Origin: an uncultured Bacillota bacterium
GTDB lineage: Bacteria; Bacillota; Clostridia; Oscillospirales; Oscillospiraceae
Length of the DNA stretch: 64,000 nt
Direction of reading: 5' to 3'
Assembly: GCA_947649625.1 (NCBI GenBank)
Contig: CANSSJ010000002.1
Span: 1 to 64,000 of the forward strand
Below the pieces are notes generated by a model. The model was not told where the DNA came from. It ran no database searches and worked only from the letters and a program-made list of their open reading frames with translations. The position numbers were made by a program, and so were the translations under genes. This document shows, piece after piece, positions 8,530 through 15,822 of the stretch (positions are counted from its first letter, which is position 1; the number at the start of each line of letters is the position of its first letter).

Positions 8530-9077
8530 TGCCCAATTATGACATCATACCCATGGCCGCTGATCTGCTGGACTATACCATCCAGCGGGTCAAGGCCGTG
8601 GAACCGGAATATAAGCCGGTGAGCGCCTACGTCATGGAGGAGGGCCAGCTTGTCCAGCGCACGCTCTACAAGAAAGTGCGGGATGACGGCAAGCCTCATT
8701 TCCCGAAAAGCCAAACTTTTCACCTGTGCTCCCGTCTGGAGCAGGGTGCCGCTGACATCCTGGAGCGGTGCATTTCCGCCAATGACCGTTACTTTGAAAC
8801 GGAGTATGAGGAACGCTTGAAAGACCTGGACGTGGTGGTCATGCTCTGTGAGACAATGCTCACCTATATCAATCTGAGCTACAAGAAAAAGTATATTTCA
8901 GATGACCAATGCCACTACTGGACGGAGCTTGTGCGCCCGGTAAAGCAAAAGGCTTTTAACTGGCGGAGAAATGACAGCAACAGAGCGGCAGCTCTGCGGG
9001 AGGCCAAGGCCGCTCAGGAGCTTGCCAAACTGGGGCAAATCGCTCAGCAGATGGCGGAGGCTATGCGCTCCGGCTAA
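8529..9077 (+). CDS. Probable DGR accessory protein, Avd-like four-helix bundle
   Basis: A protein of 182 residues whose start overlaps the fibre stop (TAATG). It is predicted almost wholly helical and positively charged. The central part (FPKSQTFHLCSRLEQGA, then ERCISAND, and TMLTYINLSYKKK) has the pattern of the Avd/bAvd four-helix family. Avd binds the DGR reverse transcriptase and the template RNA and is needed for mutagenic reverse transcription. It lies directly before the template repeat and RT, as expected. It is longer than typical Avd (about 125 residues), with extra helices at both ends. The name is an inference from fold pattern and location. Confidence 0.6.
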   Translation: MPNYDIIPMAADLLDYTIQRVKAVEPEYKPVSAYVMEEGQLVQRTLYKKVRDDGKPHFPKSQTFHLCSRLEQGAADILERCISANDRYFETEYEERLKDLDVVVMLCETMLTYINLSYKKKYISDDQCHYWTELVRPVKQKAFNWRRNDSNRAAALREAKAAQELAKLGQIAQQMAEAMRSG

Positions 9078-9133
9078 AAGGATATACCGGCCAAAGGCCG
9101 TTATATTTGGGTGTGACCTATTTTTTATCCCTG

Positions 9134-9235
9134 CGCTCCCCGAACACGAACAACACCGACAACGCCTGGAACTTGAACTCCAACGGCAACCTCAACAACA
9201 ACAACTGCTCCAACACCAACGGCTCCCGCCCCGCT
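9134..9235 (+). repeat. DGR template repeat (TR), 102 bp
   Basis: Aligns without gaps to the variable repeat at 10968-11069. By hand count, 32 of the 102 positions are A in the TR. Of these, 19 differ in the VR (to G, T or C), and all 70 non-A positions are identical. In the target's frame it is mostly AAC codons (14 AAC plus one GAC), which can change to many amino acids without making a stop. It is 56 bp downstream of the Avd-like gene and 244 bp before the RT. The exact edges are set by the first non-A mismatches on each side. Confidence 0.96.
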
Positions 9236-9479
9236 CTGATGGTAAGGCCCGACCGAGTAGGCCCAAAGCCGAAAACAGCGCCGTCCATCACATCAAAGGA
9301 GGTCACACCCAGCCCCGGACCACACCGGGGCAAACACATTGCGTTGATGCCACGCACCGCCCGGATGGGAGGTGTGGGGCTGCTGGTCCTGTCAGCCCGG
9401 CACCTAAACAGCGCATGAGGAAAGGACAGCCCGCCGCAAGAACGACAGGGGGCCGCCCGCACGAATAGGTGGGAAACCC
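9236..9479 (+). other. DGR spacer between template repeat and reverse transcriptase
   Basis: These 244 bases lie between TR and RT without a convincing gene. In other DGRs the RNA just 3' of the TR folds, binds RT and Avd, and primes cDNA synthesis, so this stretch is probably functional RNA. A reading frame runs through TR and spacer (9107-9418) but looks incidental. Short GC-rich inverted segments are present, but I could not settle a fold by eye. Confidence 0.55.
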
Positions 9480-10505
9480 GTGACATTTTTACAAATCTGC
9501 ACGTTTGCCGTGCTCTACAAGGCCTATCTGGCCGCACGGAGAGGCAAGCGAACCAGAGCGGCAACCGCCCGCTTTGAGGTCCGGCTGCTGGAGAACATCG
9601 TCAATCTCATCTACATCCTACGCACCAAGATATACAGGCCCGGCGCTTTCCAGGTGTTCTATGTCTTTGAGCCAAAGAAAAGGCTGGTACAAGCTCCGGC
9701 CTTTATTGACAAGCTGGTCCAGCACGCCATAGTGGACAATCTGCTCTATGACCGCATCACTCACGGCTTTATACTGGATAGTTACGCATCCCAAAAGGGA
9801 AAGGGCCTCCATTTCGGCCTTGACCGGCTCAAAGGCTTTTTCACAGAATACTGGAACAAATACCACACGGCTGAGGGCTGGGTCCTCAAGTGTGATGTGC
9901 GCAAATTCTTTGCGAATATAGACCATGACAAGCTCAAGGTTATGCTGAAAAAGCTGGACCTTGAGCCTGTTATTTATGATCTGCTTTGCGTTTACATCGA
10001 CTGCACGGAGGGTCTGCCCCTTGGCTACCAAACCAGCCAGCTCTTTGCCCTGCTTTTCCTCAATGGCTTTGACCACTTTGTCAAAGAGCGGCTCCACATC
10101 CGCTGGTATGGCCGCTATATGGATGACTTTTTCCTCATCCACCCGGATAAAGAATACCTGCAATTTTGTCTCCGGGAAATCCGGGCGTATATGGCAAGCC
10201 TGGGGCTGGAACTCAATGAGAAAACCCAGATTTTCCCCTTGCGCAACGGCATTGACTTCCTGGGCTTTCATACCTACCTCACGGAGAGCGGCAAGGTCAT
10301 CCGCAAGCTGCGGCACAGCAGCATAAAGCGGATGCGGGCCCGCTTGCGCCGGTGGGAAAAGGACTACCCCGCTGGGCTGGTAACCCGTGAGGTGATCCTG
10401 CAATCATGGAAAGCGTGGGACGCTCACGCATCGCATGGCAACACCTGGAACCTGCGCCAAAGGGTGCGGGACCGTGTGCAAAACATTCTAAAGGAGGACA
10501 TCTAA
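9480..10505 (+). CDS. DGR reverse transcriptase
   Basis: A protein of 341 residues from a GTG start. It has the RT motifs in order: KCDVRKFF with catalytic D139, LGYQTSQ at about 181-187, and YMDD at 213-216. The GxxxSQ form of the fourth motif, in place of the QG of retroviral and group II intron enzymes, is characteristic of DGR RTs. The N-terminus (LYKAYLAARRGKRTR, FEVRLLENI, IYRPGAFQVFYVFEPKKR) also fits this clade. There is no maturase or nuclease domain. It copies TR RNA with errors at adenines to replace the VR. It ends 3 bases before the target gene, so the two are probably co-translated. Confidence 0.95.
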   Translation: MTFLQICTFAVLYKAYLAARRGKRTRAATARFEVRLLENIVNLIYILRTKIYRPGAFQVFYVFEPKKRLVQAPAFIDKLVQHAIVDNLLYDRITHGFILDSYASQKGKGLHFGLDRLKGFFTEYWNKYHTAEGWVLKCDVRKFFANIDHDKLKVMLKKLDLEPVIYDLLCVYIDCTEGLPLGYQTSQLFALLFLNGFDHFVKERLHIRWYGRYMDDFFLIHPDKEYLQFCLREIRAYMASLGLELNEKTQIFPLRNGIDFLGFHTYLTESGKVIRKLRHSSIKRMRARLRRWEKDYPAGLVTREVILQSWKAWDAHASHGNTWNLRQRVRDRVQNILKEDI

Positions 10506-11726
10506 ATGGCCACAACAACCCTTGGCAACAAAGCGGTAATGAGCACCGTAAAGCTCAAAGAAAACGGCGTGCTGGTGGAGTTTTACATTGCCAGGCACAA
10601 CTATGAGCCCGGCCTGAATGGGCAGGGGCGCACTCTGGTGGTCCGTAAGGACTGCTATGACCAGCGCCAGTGGCACGGCTCCAATGTGAACGCCTACGCC
10701 ACCAGCGCCATTGACACCTGGCTCAACGGTACTTATAAAAACCTGCTGGATGCTGACATCCGGGCGGTCATGGGCACCACCAAGTTTTACTATACCCCCG
10801 GCAACGGCAACACCACCAAAACCACCCTGGAGCGGTCCGTGTTCCTGCTGTCCGCCACAGAACTGGGGCAGACCCACCAGTATCTCAACACTGAGGGCAC
10901 GGCGCTGGAGGGGGCCAACACCCTCAAGATCGCCAATTACAATGGCTCCGCAACGGTCCAGTGGACCCGCTCCCCGTACACGAACCGCACCGGCAGCGCC
11001 TGGTACTTGGACTCCAACGGCGGCCTCAGCGTCGGCAGCTGCTCCGGCACCGGCGGCTCCCGCCCCGCTTTCACTCTCCCCTCCACCCTCTCTGTCAGCG
11101 ATGACGGCTCTGTGTCTGTCAACACCGCCCCCGTTATCTCTGGCAGCGCAACCCCCGGCAGCGACCTTGGCACCAAGGCCGTTGGCTTTAATCTGACCTA
11201 CACCGTGGCGGATGCAGACGGTGACACCGTGACCGTCAAGGAATATCTGGATAACGTGCTCCAGCGAACCTATACGGCCACCCTGGGCCAGACCAACACT
11301 TTCCAGGCTGTCACCGCCGCCAATTTCCAGAAAGTCCTCAACGGGGCCCACACCCTCAAGGTGGTGGCCAATGACGGCAAAGCGGACAGCGCCGCTTACA
11401 CCGTGACCTTTACCAAAAAGGTCACCAGCGCCAGCATCACCCTGGCGGAGCCCCTGGACGCCGATGACGCCATCACCGTCATGGTCCTCAACATCGTGGG
11501 CGCTCTGCCCGTTGACGCCGTGCTCCAGGTCCTGGTCACCAACAACGCCAAGGACGCCGCCCCCGTGTGGGAGGACGCCACGGCGGACATCAAGAGCGGA
11601 GCCAACCATGTCTTTGAGAACAAGACCGCCGCAAATGGCTTTGCGTTCAACTTCAAGCTGGACGTGAGCCGGGGGGGCAGTGACACCGGCGGCTATATTT
11701 CCAGCATCGGAGGTGCCTTTGAATGA
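10506..11726 (+). CDS. DGR target protein: DUF6273-like C-type-lectin-fold tail protein with Ig-like C-terminal region
   Basis: A protein of 406 residues with AAAGGAGG before the ATG. Residues 1-190 form a DUF6273-like domain (STVKLKENGVLVEFYIARHN, AIDTWLNGTYKNLL, SVFLLSATELG, then the variable segment and GSRPAF). This is a fold that many DGRs diversify. The variable residues are 158-183. Residues 190-300 look like one or two bacterial Ig/cadherin-like domains (NTAPVISGSA, YTVADADGDTVTV), and about 310-406 is another beta-rich domain. It likely sits at the tip of the phage fibre and decides which host surface is bound. It overlaps the next gene by 4 bases. Confidence 0.9.
   Translation: MATTTLGNKAVMSTVKLKENGVLVEFYIARHNYEPGLNGQGRTLVVRKDCYDQRQWHGSNVNAYATSAIDTWLNGTYKNLLDADIRAVMGTTKFYYTPGNGNTTKTTLERSVFLLSATELGQTHQYLNTEGTALEGANTLKIANYNGSATVQWTRSPYTNRTGSAWYLDSNGGLSVGSCSGTGGSRPAFTLPSTLSVSDDGSVSVNTAPVISGSATPGSDLGTKAVGFNLTYTVADADGDTVTVKEYLDNVLQRTYTATLGQTNTFQAVTAANFQKVLNGAHTLKVVANDGKADSAAYTVTFTKKVTSASITLAEPLDADDAITVMVLNIVGALPVDAVLQVLVTNNAKDAAPVWEDATADIKSGANHVFENKTAANGFAFNFKLDVSRGGSDTGGYISSIGGAFE
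10968..11069 (+). repeat. DGR variable repeat (VR), 102 bp, inside the target gene
   Basis: Covers codons 155-188 of the target. Compared with the TR, 13 codons are changed: N158Y, N161R, D163G, N164S, N167Y, N169D, N173G, N175S, N176V, N177G, N178S, N181G and N183G. Every base change is at an adenine of the TR. N160 and N171 are unchanged. The last 15 bases (GGCTCCCGCCCCGCT), which are free of adenine and identical in TR and VR, are the likely site where cDNA integration starts. Confidence 0.96.
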
Positions 11727-12181
11727 GCGTTGAATACACCCAGAATAGCCTCAAGGCCATCAATGAGGCCAAGCTCTACGCCAAGCAGCGGGAGGACGCC
11801 GCCGCCATCGCCTTTGTGGTGCTGGCGGAAAACGGCCAGATTGACGCCGTGACCGCTGCCGAACAGTCCACCCTCTTTGCGGAGTGGGTGCCCGGCGTCA
11901 ACTACGCCGTGGGCAACCTCCGCCGGTATGGCGGCACCCTTTACCGCTGTGTCCAGGAGCACACGTCCCAGGAGGGGTGGGAGCCGGACAAGGCCGCCTC
12001 CCTCTGGGCGGTGACCTCTGACCCGGCGGAGGAGTGGCCCGCCTGGAGCCAACCCCTGGGGGCCCATGACGCATACAGCGCCGGGGCTAAGGTGAACCAC
12101 AAAGGCAAGCATTGGACCTCTACCGTGGACGGCAACGTCTGGGAGCCCGGCGTCTATGGCTGGGATGAGGTCACCGAATAA
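11723..12181 (+). CDS. Small phage protein with carbohydrate-binding (CBM5/12-like) repeats
   Basis: A protein of 152 residues with ATGA coupling to the target gene. The first 40 residues are helical. The rest has two Trp/Tyr-rich segments of the type found in chitin-binding CBM5/12 modules of phage tails: WVPGVNYAVGNLRRYGGTLY with YRCVQEHTSQEGWEPD, then WSQPLGAHDAYSAGAKVNHKG-type repeats. It may be a fibre-tip or assembly partner of the variable protein. Function is inferred from motif and position. Confidence 0.62.
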   Translation: MSVEYTQNSLKAINEAKLYAKQREDAAAIAFVVLAENGQIDAVTAAEQSTLFAEWVPGVNYAVGNLRRYGGTLYRCVQEHTSQEGWEPDKAASLWAVTSDPAEEWPAWSQPLGAHDAYSAGAKVNHKGKHWTSTVDGNVWEPGVYGWDEVTE

Positions 12182-12194
12182 GGAGGGGGACATC

Positions 12195-12527
12195 ATGGTC
12201 ATTGAGCTTTCTGTCGGGGGCCTGGTCACGCTGCTGGGCCTCCCCACCGCCATTACTGCCTTTTGTTTTTGGCTGCTCCAGCAGCGCATCACAAAGCGGG
12301 ACAAGGCCCAGGAGGAGCGGGAGCAGGCCCGTGAGAAAAACGAGGTGCTTATCATCAAGGGCATGGGGGCCGCCATCGCTCTGGGGGAGGCCACGGCGGA
12401 GGCCGTCCAGCGCATCCCGGATGCCCATTGTAACGGTGATATGCACGCCGCTCTGGAGTACGCCCGCAAGGTCAAGCATGAGCACAAAGAATTTTTGACA
12501 GAGCAGAGCGTCCAGGCGCTCTATTGA
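12195..12527 (+). CDS. Small membrane-anchored phage protein (lysis cassette, holin-like or XhlA-like)
   Basis: A protein of 110 residues. ATG 12195 is chosen because AGGAGGGGGA lies upstream. One N-terminal membrane segment (SVGGLVTLLGLPTAITAFCFWLL) is followed by a charged coiled-coil region (RITKRDKAQEEREQAREKN). It precedes a second membrane protein, an endolysin and a holin, so a role in lysis is likely. No specific family was recognised. Confidence 0.6.
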   Translation: MVIELSVGGLVTLLGLPTAITAFCFWLLQQRITKRDKAQEEREQAREKNEVLIIKGMGAAIALGEATAEAVQRIPDAHCNGDMHAALEYARKVKHEHKEFLTEQSVQALY

Positions 12528-12541
12528 GGGAGGCGGGCGCT

Positions 12542-12820
12542 GTGGAGTTTTCCAAGAAAATGCTGGTGCTGCATATCTTCATCTCTGCGGCCCTGTGCGG
12601 TATCACCGTAGCCGGGACCCTCCGGGGGTGGGATGTCAGCGCCGTGGCCGTCCTTGCGGGCACCTCCCTGGTGACAGACGGCACCTGGGGCGGCTTTTAC
12701 CTGTGGAAATCCAAAAATGAAAACCGGGCCAAATACGCCCAGCGCTTTCTTAATCGCTTTGCGGACAAGTACGGGGCGGACATCGCCCTCCGGGCCGCTG
12801 AGATCGTGCTGAAAGACTAA
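12542..12820 (+). CDS. Small phage membrane protein
   Basis: A protein of 92 residues from the GTG at 12542, which has GGGAGGCGGG at the right distance. A TTG at 12524 would overlap the previous stop and add six residues. There are two hydrophobic segments (about 8-25 and 30-52) and a charged C-terminal tail. It lies within the lysis region, and a holin or antiholin role is possible but not shown by sequence. Confidence 0.6.
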   Translation: MEFSKKMLVLHIFISAALCGITVAGTLRGWDVSAVAVLAGTSLVTDGTWGGFYLWKSKNENRAKYAQRFLNRFADKYGADIALRAAEIVLKD

Positions 12821-12836
12821 AGGAGGAAATCACACC

Positions 12837-13868
12837 ATGAGCAAGATGAACGCTCAGACCCTTGTGGACAAGGCGGTGGACATCGCCAAAAACTACAAGA
12901 CGCTGTATGTTATGGGGTGCTTTGGGGCACCCCTCACTGGCAGCAACGTGACCCGCTACCTCAAAAATCACGACTACAACAAAGACGCCCAGCGGCAAGC
13001 CATGATTAAGGCCGCCGCCAACCAGAGCCCGCCCGTCTATGGCTTTGATTGCGTCAACCTCATCAAAGGCATCCTGTGGGGATGGCGTGGGGACCCGTCC
13101 AAGACCTACGGCGGGGCGGGCTACGCTGTCAACGGCGTGCCGGACGTGGGAGCGGACGGCATGATTAAAAAGTGCCTGGAGGTAAGCACTACCGGCTGGG
13201 CCTCCATGCTGCCGGGTGAGGCCGTCTGGTGCTCCGGGCATATCGGCATTTATATTGGCAACGGCCTGGCGGTGGAGTGCTCCCCCCGGTGGGAGAACAA
13301 GGTGCAAATCACCGCCGTGGCCGGATGCGGCAAAAAGGCCGGGTACAACACCCGGACCTGGACCAAGCACGGCAAGCTGCCCTGGGTGGACTATACGGGG
13401 GCCGTGGCGGGCGGGGACGCCGGGGAGGTGTCCAAGCCTACCCAGCCCACGGAGAGCGCCCAGGGGCCCGCTGTGGGGGCTGTGGTGACCTTTACCGGCT
13501 CCCGCCACTATGTCAGCTCCGGCAGCACCAACGCCAAGAGCTGCAAGCCCGGTGAGGCCAGGGTCACCGCCGTGGCCAAGGGTGCCCGGCACCCCTATCA
13601 CCTCATCAAGACCACCGGCAGCTCCTCCACCGTCTACGGCTGGGTGGACGCCGCTGACATCGCCGTGGAGGCCTCCGCCGCCATCGCCAAGGGCTCCACC
13701 GTCAAGGTCAAGGCCGGAGCCAAGACCTACACCGGCGGGGGCCTGGCCTCTTTCGTCTACGCCAACACCTACACGGTGCTGGAGCTGTCCGGGGACCGGG
13801 CCGTCATCGGCCAAGGCAAGGCGGTCACCGCCGCCATCAACATCAAGGACCTCACCCTTGTGGGGTAA
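12837..13868 (+). CDS. Endolysin, NlpC/P60-type peptidase with C-terminal binding domains
   Basis: A protein of 343 residues with AAAGGAGG before ATG. The catalytic domain (1-185) holds GFDCVNLIKGILWGW with the nucleophile Cys near 75 and GHIGIYIG with the His near 138, the CHAP/NlpC-P60 pattern of murein peptidases. The C-terminal half has two SH3-like segments (VVTFTGSRHYVSSGS and GSTVKVKAGAKTYTGG) that probably bind the cell wall. It has no signal peptide, so release would need the neighbouring holin. It degrades host peptidoglycan at the end of the phage cycle. Confidence 0.85.
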   Translation: MSKMNAQTLVDKAVDIAKNYKTLYVMGCFGAPLTGSNVTRYLKNHDYNKDAQRQAMIKAAANQSPPVYGFDCVNLIKGILWGWRGDPSKTYGGAGYAVNGVPDVGADGMIKKCLEVSTTGWASMLPGEAVWCSGHIGIYIGNGLAVECSPRWENKVQITAVAGCGKKAGYNTRTWTKHGKLPWVDYTGAVAGGDAGEVSKPTQPTESAQGPAVGAVVTFTGSRHYVSSGSTNAKSCKPGEARVTAVAKGARHPYHLIKTTGSSSTVYGWVDAADIAVEASAAIAKGSTVKVKAGAKTYTGGGLASFVYANTYTVLELSGDRAVIGQGKAVTAAINIKDLTLVG

Positions 13869-13890
13869 AATAACCGGGAGGTAAAAAGTT

Positions 13891-14205
13891 ATGGAAAGCA
13901 TTTTCGACTGGTCCGTCATTCTCAGCATCGTGGGCGTCCTGGTGGTGCTCACCAACATCATCGTCCAGGTCCTCAAAAAGCTCACCTGGGACCGGCTGCC
14001 CACCAACATCCTGGCTGTGCTGGTGGCTATGGCCCTCACGCTGGTGGCATTTTTCGCCTATTGCCAGATCAGGGGCGTGGCCGTCCTGTGGTACATGGTA
14101 GTGGCCGCCGTTGTGGTGGGCTTTATGGTGGCCTATGCGGCAATGTTCGGCTTTGATAAGCTCAAAGAGGCCATCATGCAGATGGAAAGCAAAAGGGCCC
14201 AGTAA
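13891..14205 (+). CDS. Phage holin
   Basis: A protein of 104 residues with three hydrophobic segments (about 9-28, 40-60 and 66-88) and a charged C-terminal tail (KLKEAIMQMESKRAQ). It lies directly after the endolysin gene. Size, topology and position fit a holin that opens the membrane for the endolysin. Reads from ATG 13891 with GGGAGG upstream. Confidence 0.75.
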   Translation: MESIFDWSVILSIVGVLVVLTNIIVQVLKKLTWDRLPTNILAVLVAMALTLVAFFAYCQIRGVAVLWYMVVAAVVVGFMVAYAAMFGFDKLKEAIMQMESKRAQ

Positions 14206-14301
14206 GGCGCACAGAGGGCCACAGAACGCTCCTGGTGATATAGGGCGGGTGTTTATACTACCCACCACTTAACCGGGGCCGTTTTTTCCAATGGAAAAAA
14301 G

Positions 14302-14333
14302 AGCGGGAGAGGTCTGTGCTGACCCCTCCCGCT
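14302..14333. terminator. Bidirectional terminator at the end of the lysis genes
   Basis: A 13-bp stem with one mismatch (14302-14314 with 14321-14333) is flanked by TTTTCTT on the right and by AAAAAA on the left. It can stop both the rightward late operon and the leftward gene at 14342-15001. Confidence 0.8.
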
Positions 14334-14341
14334 TTTCTTAT

Positions 14342-15001
14342 TTACAATAGCGTCTCCGTGTCATAGATCGTTTTATTATAGGCCTCCTCCACGTCCATAA
14401 AGTCTGCCTTGTGCTCCCGTAATTTAGAAAGGTAAGCCTCAAGCCGTTTGCGCTTTCCTGCCTGTGTTTTAAGCAGCATGGCCTCATTTGTTTCCTTTAT
14501 GTAGGTATTATAAAGGAAATTAACCTTTGCACTTTTGGCCCCCTCTAAGGCTTTCTCACACGTCTCTCTTGTCCCCGGTTGAATACCACGGCAACCGGCC
14601 TTTTCCGCTTGCAACAGCGTCAAGGCGCTCCGCTGAACTATGCCAAGACGGCTGAGAAATGTATCAAAATTTGTGGTCTGTTGAATAAGGTGGAGGCTTT
14701 CCTGCATAATGCGGGCATCTTCCTGAGCCTGTATTGCCGTATAATTTCTCCGCATTTCTTGGAGTGTTTCCTCCGGGGCGTCCGGGGCACAGCTTGAGGA
14801 CTGGACCGGGGTGGGGCGCTGGATTTTAGCCCCCCGCTCTTTTTTGGACCTCAGCAGGAAATAGGCGGGAACCGCAAACACCACCGCACCGGCCACCATC
14901 TCCAGTTTGTGCTCCGTTATAGCTAAGACCGCAAATGCCACCACAAACACCACGCACACGGCCCCAATGGCTATTTTAATAAATCGCCCTGCTTTTTTCA
15001 T
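14342..15001 (-). CDS. Prophage membrane protein of unknown function, candidate lysogenic-conversion (moron) gene
   Basis: A protein of 219 residues and the only leftward gene of the prophage part. Two membrane segments at the N-terminus (about 7-27 and 32-50) are followed by a soluble helical region of about 165 residues (TNFDTFLSRLGIVQRSALTLL, then Lys-rich helices). It has its own consensus promoter and terminator, so it is probably expressed in the lysogen. Superinfection exclusion or immunity is a reasonable guess. No family was identified. Confidence 0.65.
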   Translation of the reverse strand: MKKAGRFIKIAIGAVCVVFVVAFAVLAITEHKLEMVAGAVVFAVPAYFLLRSKKERGAKIQRPTPVQSSSCAPDAPEETLQEMRRNYTAIQAQEDARIMQESLHLIQQTTNFDTFLSRLGIVQRSALTLLQAEKAGCRGIQPGTRETCEKALEGAKSAKVNFLYNTYIKETNEAMLLKTQAGKRKRLEAYLSKLREHKADFMDVEEAYNKTIYDTETLL

Positions 15002-15049
15002 ATTCTCCGCCCTCCGCTTTCTTGTCTATTCCCGGCTTTTCTTGTTTTT

Positions 15050-15078
15050 ATTATAGCCGTGTACCTCCAGAGTGTCAA
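15050..15078 (-). promoter_or_regulatory. Sigma-A promoter of the leftward prophage gene
   Basis: Reading leftward: TTGACA (complement of 15073-15078), 17-base spacer, TATAAT (complement of 15050-15055). Exact consensus in both boxes, 49 bases before the start codon at 15001. Confidence 0.85.
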
Positions 15079-15103
15079 GGGATAGAGCCTATTTGATAAT
15101 GAC

Positions 15104-15132
15104 TTGACGGGTGTGCCAAGTATAATTATTCT
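15104..15132 (+). promoter_or_regulatory. Probable promoter of the first HTH regulator
   Basis: TTGACG (15104-15109), 17 bases, TATTCT (15127-15132). A perfect TATAAT also lies at 15121-15126 but only 11 bases from TTGACG. It is back to back with the leftward promoter, so one regulator could control both. Confidence 0.6.
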
Positions 15133-15149
15133 GAGAGGAGGCGCTGCGG

Positions 15150-15434
15150 ATGATAGCAGACAAAATAAAGGCACTCCGAGAGGCACGGAGCTGGACACAA
15201 GCAGAGCTTGCCCGCCGTATGGGCATCACCCGCAACGGCGTGAACTCCTGGGAGCAAGGGCTTTCCATCCCGTCCCCGGCCAGCATCGTGGAGCTGGCAA
15301 AGACCTTTTCCGTGTCTACGGATTACCTTCTGGGCCTGGAGCCGTTGGCCAGCATTAACGTGTCCGGCCTGGATGAGCGGGACGTTGCAACACTTGCCAT
15401 GCTTGCGGACCGGCTGAGGGCCACAAAGGATTAA
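15150..15434 (+). CDS. XRE-family phage regulator (CI/Cro-like)
   Basis: A protein of 94 residues with GAGAGGAGG before ATG. The helix-turn-helix is at about residues 15-40 (WTQAELARRMGITRNGVNSWEQG), followed by the typical IPSPASIVELAKTFSVSTDYLLGLE segment of XRE repressors. It lies in the lysogeny region, divergent from the 14342-15001 gene, and probably binds sites between the two promoters. Confidence 0.88.
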   Translation: MIADKIKALREARSWTQAELARRMGITRNGVNSWEQGLSIPSPASIVELAKTFSVSTDYLLGLEPLASINVSGLDERDVATLAMLADRLRATKD

Positions 15435-15440
15435 AAAATT

Positions 15441-15474
15441 GCCCGGCAAAATTTCTTTTTGCACGGGCTTTTTT
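15441..15474 (+). terminator. Intrinsic terminator after the first HTH gene
   Basis: The stem GCCCG-GCAAAA (15441-15451) pairs with TTTTGC-CGGGC (15457-15468) with one bulge, followed by TTTTTT. It isolates this regulator from the promoter at 15480. Confidence 0.7.
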
Positions 15475-15479
15475 CTATC

Positions 15480-15508
15480 TTGACATTATATACCTTTTGG
15501 TATATAAT
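15480..15508 (+). promoter_or_regulatory. Consensus promoter with an embedded palindromic operator
   Basis: TTGACA (15480-15485), 17 bases, TATAAT (15503-15508). A perfect 10-bp inverted repeat (15485-15494 and 15499-15508, ATTATATACC with GGTATATAAT, 4-base centre) fills the spacer and the -10 box. A dimeric repressor on it would block RNA polymerase. It controls the second HTH gene and probably the transposase behind it. Confidence 0.88.
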
Positions 15509-15539
15509 TCGTTTATAAACATCAAAGGAGGCCGCACCT

Positions 15540-15785
15540 GTGGACAGCAGACTAAAAACAGCCCGCCTTGCACATGACCTGTCACAGTCACAATTAGCCA
15601 AGGCCGCTGGCATCAACCTCCAAATGCTCCAGCACTATGAGCAAGGCGTGAGGGACCTGAGTGGTGCCAAGCTGGCCACGCTGCTCAAGCTGTGCAGGGC
15701 GCTCCAGTGTTCTTTAGAGGACATCCTGCCAGACGGAGAAACAACGGAGCTATTGAGGCTATACACAGCAGAGCAAGCGGGGTGA
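15540..15785 (+). CDS. Small HTH (XRE) regulator
   Basis: A protein of 81 residues from GTG 15540 with AAAGGAGG upstream. Helix-turn-helix at about 13-37 (LSQSQLAKAAGINLQMLQHYEQG), then LSGAKLATLLKLCRALQCSLEDIL. It is the first gene after the operator promoter, so it may regulate itself and the transposase gene 37 bases downstream of its stop. Confidence 0.85.
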   Translation: MDSRLKTARLAHDLSQSQLAKAAGINLQMLQHYEQGVRDLSGAKLATLLKLCRALQCSLEDILPDGETTELLRLYTAEQAG

Positions 15786-15799
15786 ACAGCCCCGCTTTT
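15777..15799 (+). terminator. Terminator-like hairpin over the HTH stop codon
   Basis: GCGGGG (15777-15782) pairs with CCCCGC (15790-15795), followed by TTTTCTTATTTT. It would reduce read-through from the HTH gene into the transposase. Confidence 0.6.
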
Positions 15800-15822
15800 C
15801 TTATTTTCTGGAGGTGCTATAA

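Noticed and set aside
9107-9418. Open frame of 103 codons across the template repeat
   Set aside because: It starts with TTG without a ribosome binding site, and its middle is simply the Asn-rich translation of the TR. The rest has no family look. The DNA is better explained as TR plus spacer RNA.
15104-15126. Promoter pairing of TTGACG with the perfect TATAAT at 15121-15126
   Set aside because: The spacer would be only 11 bases. Pairing with TATTCT at 15127-15132 gives 17 bases, so that was preferred.
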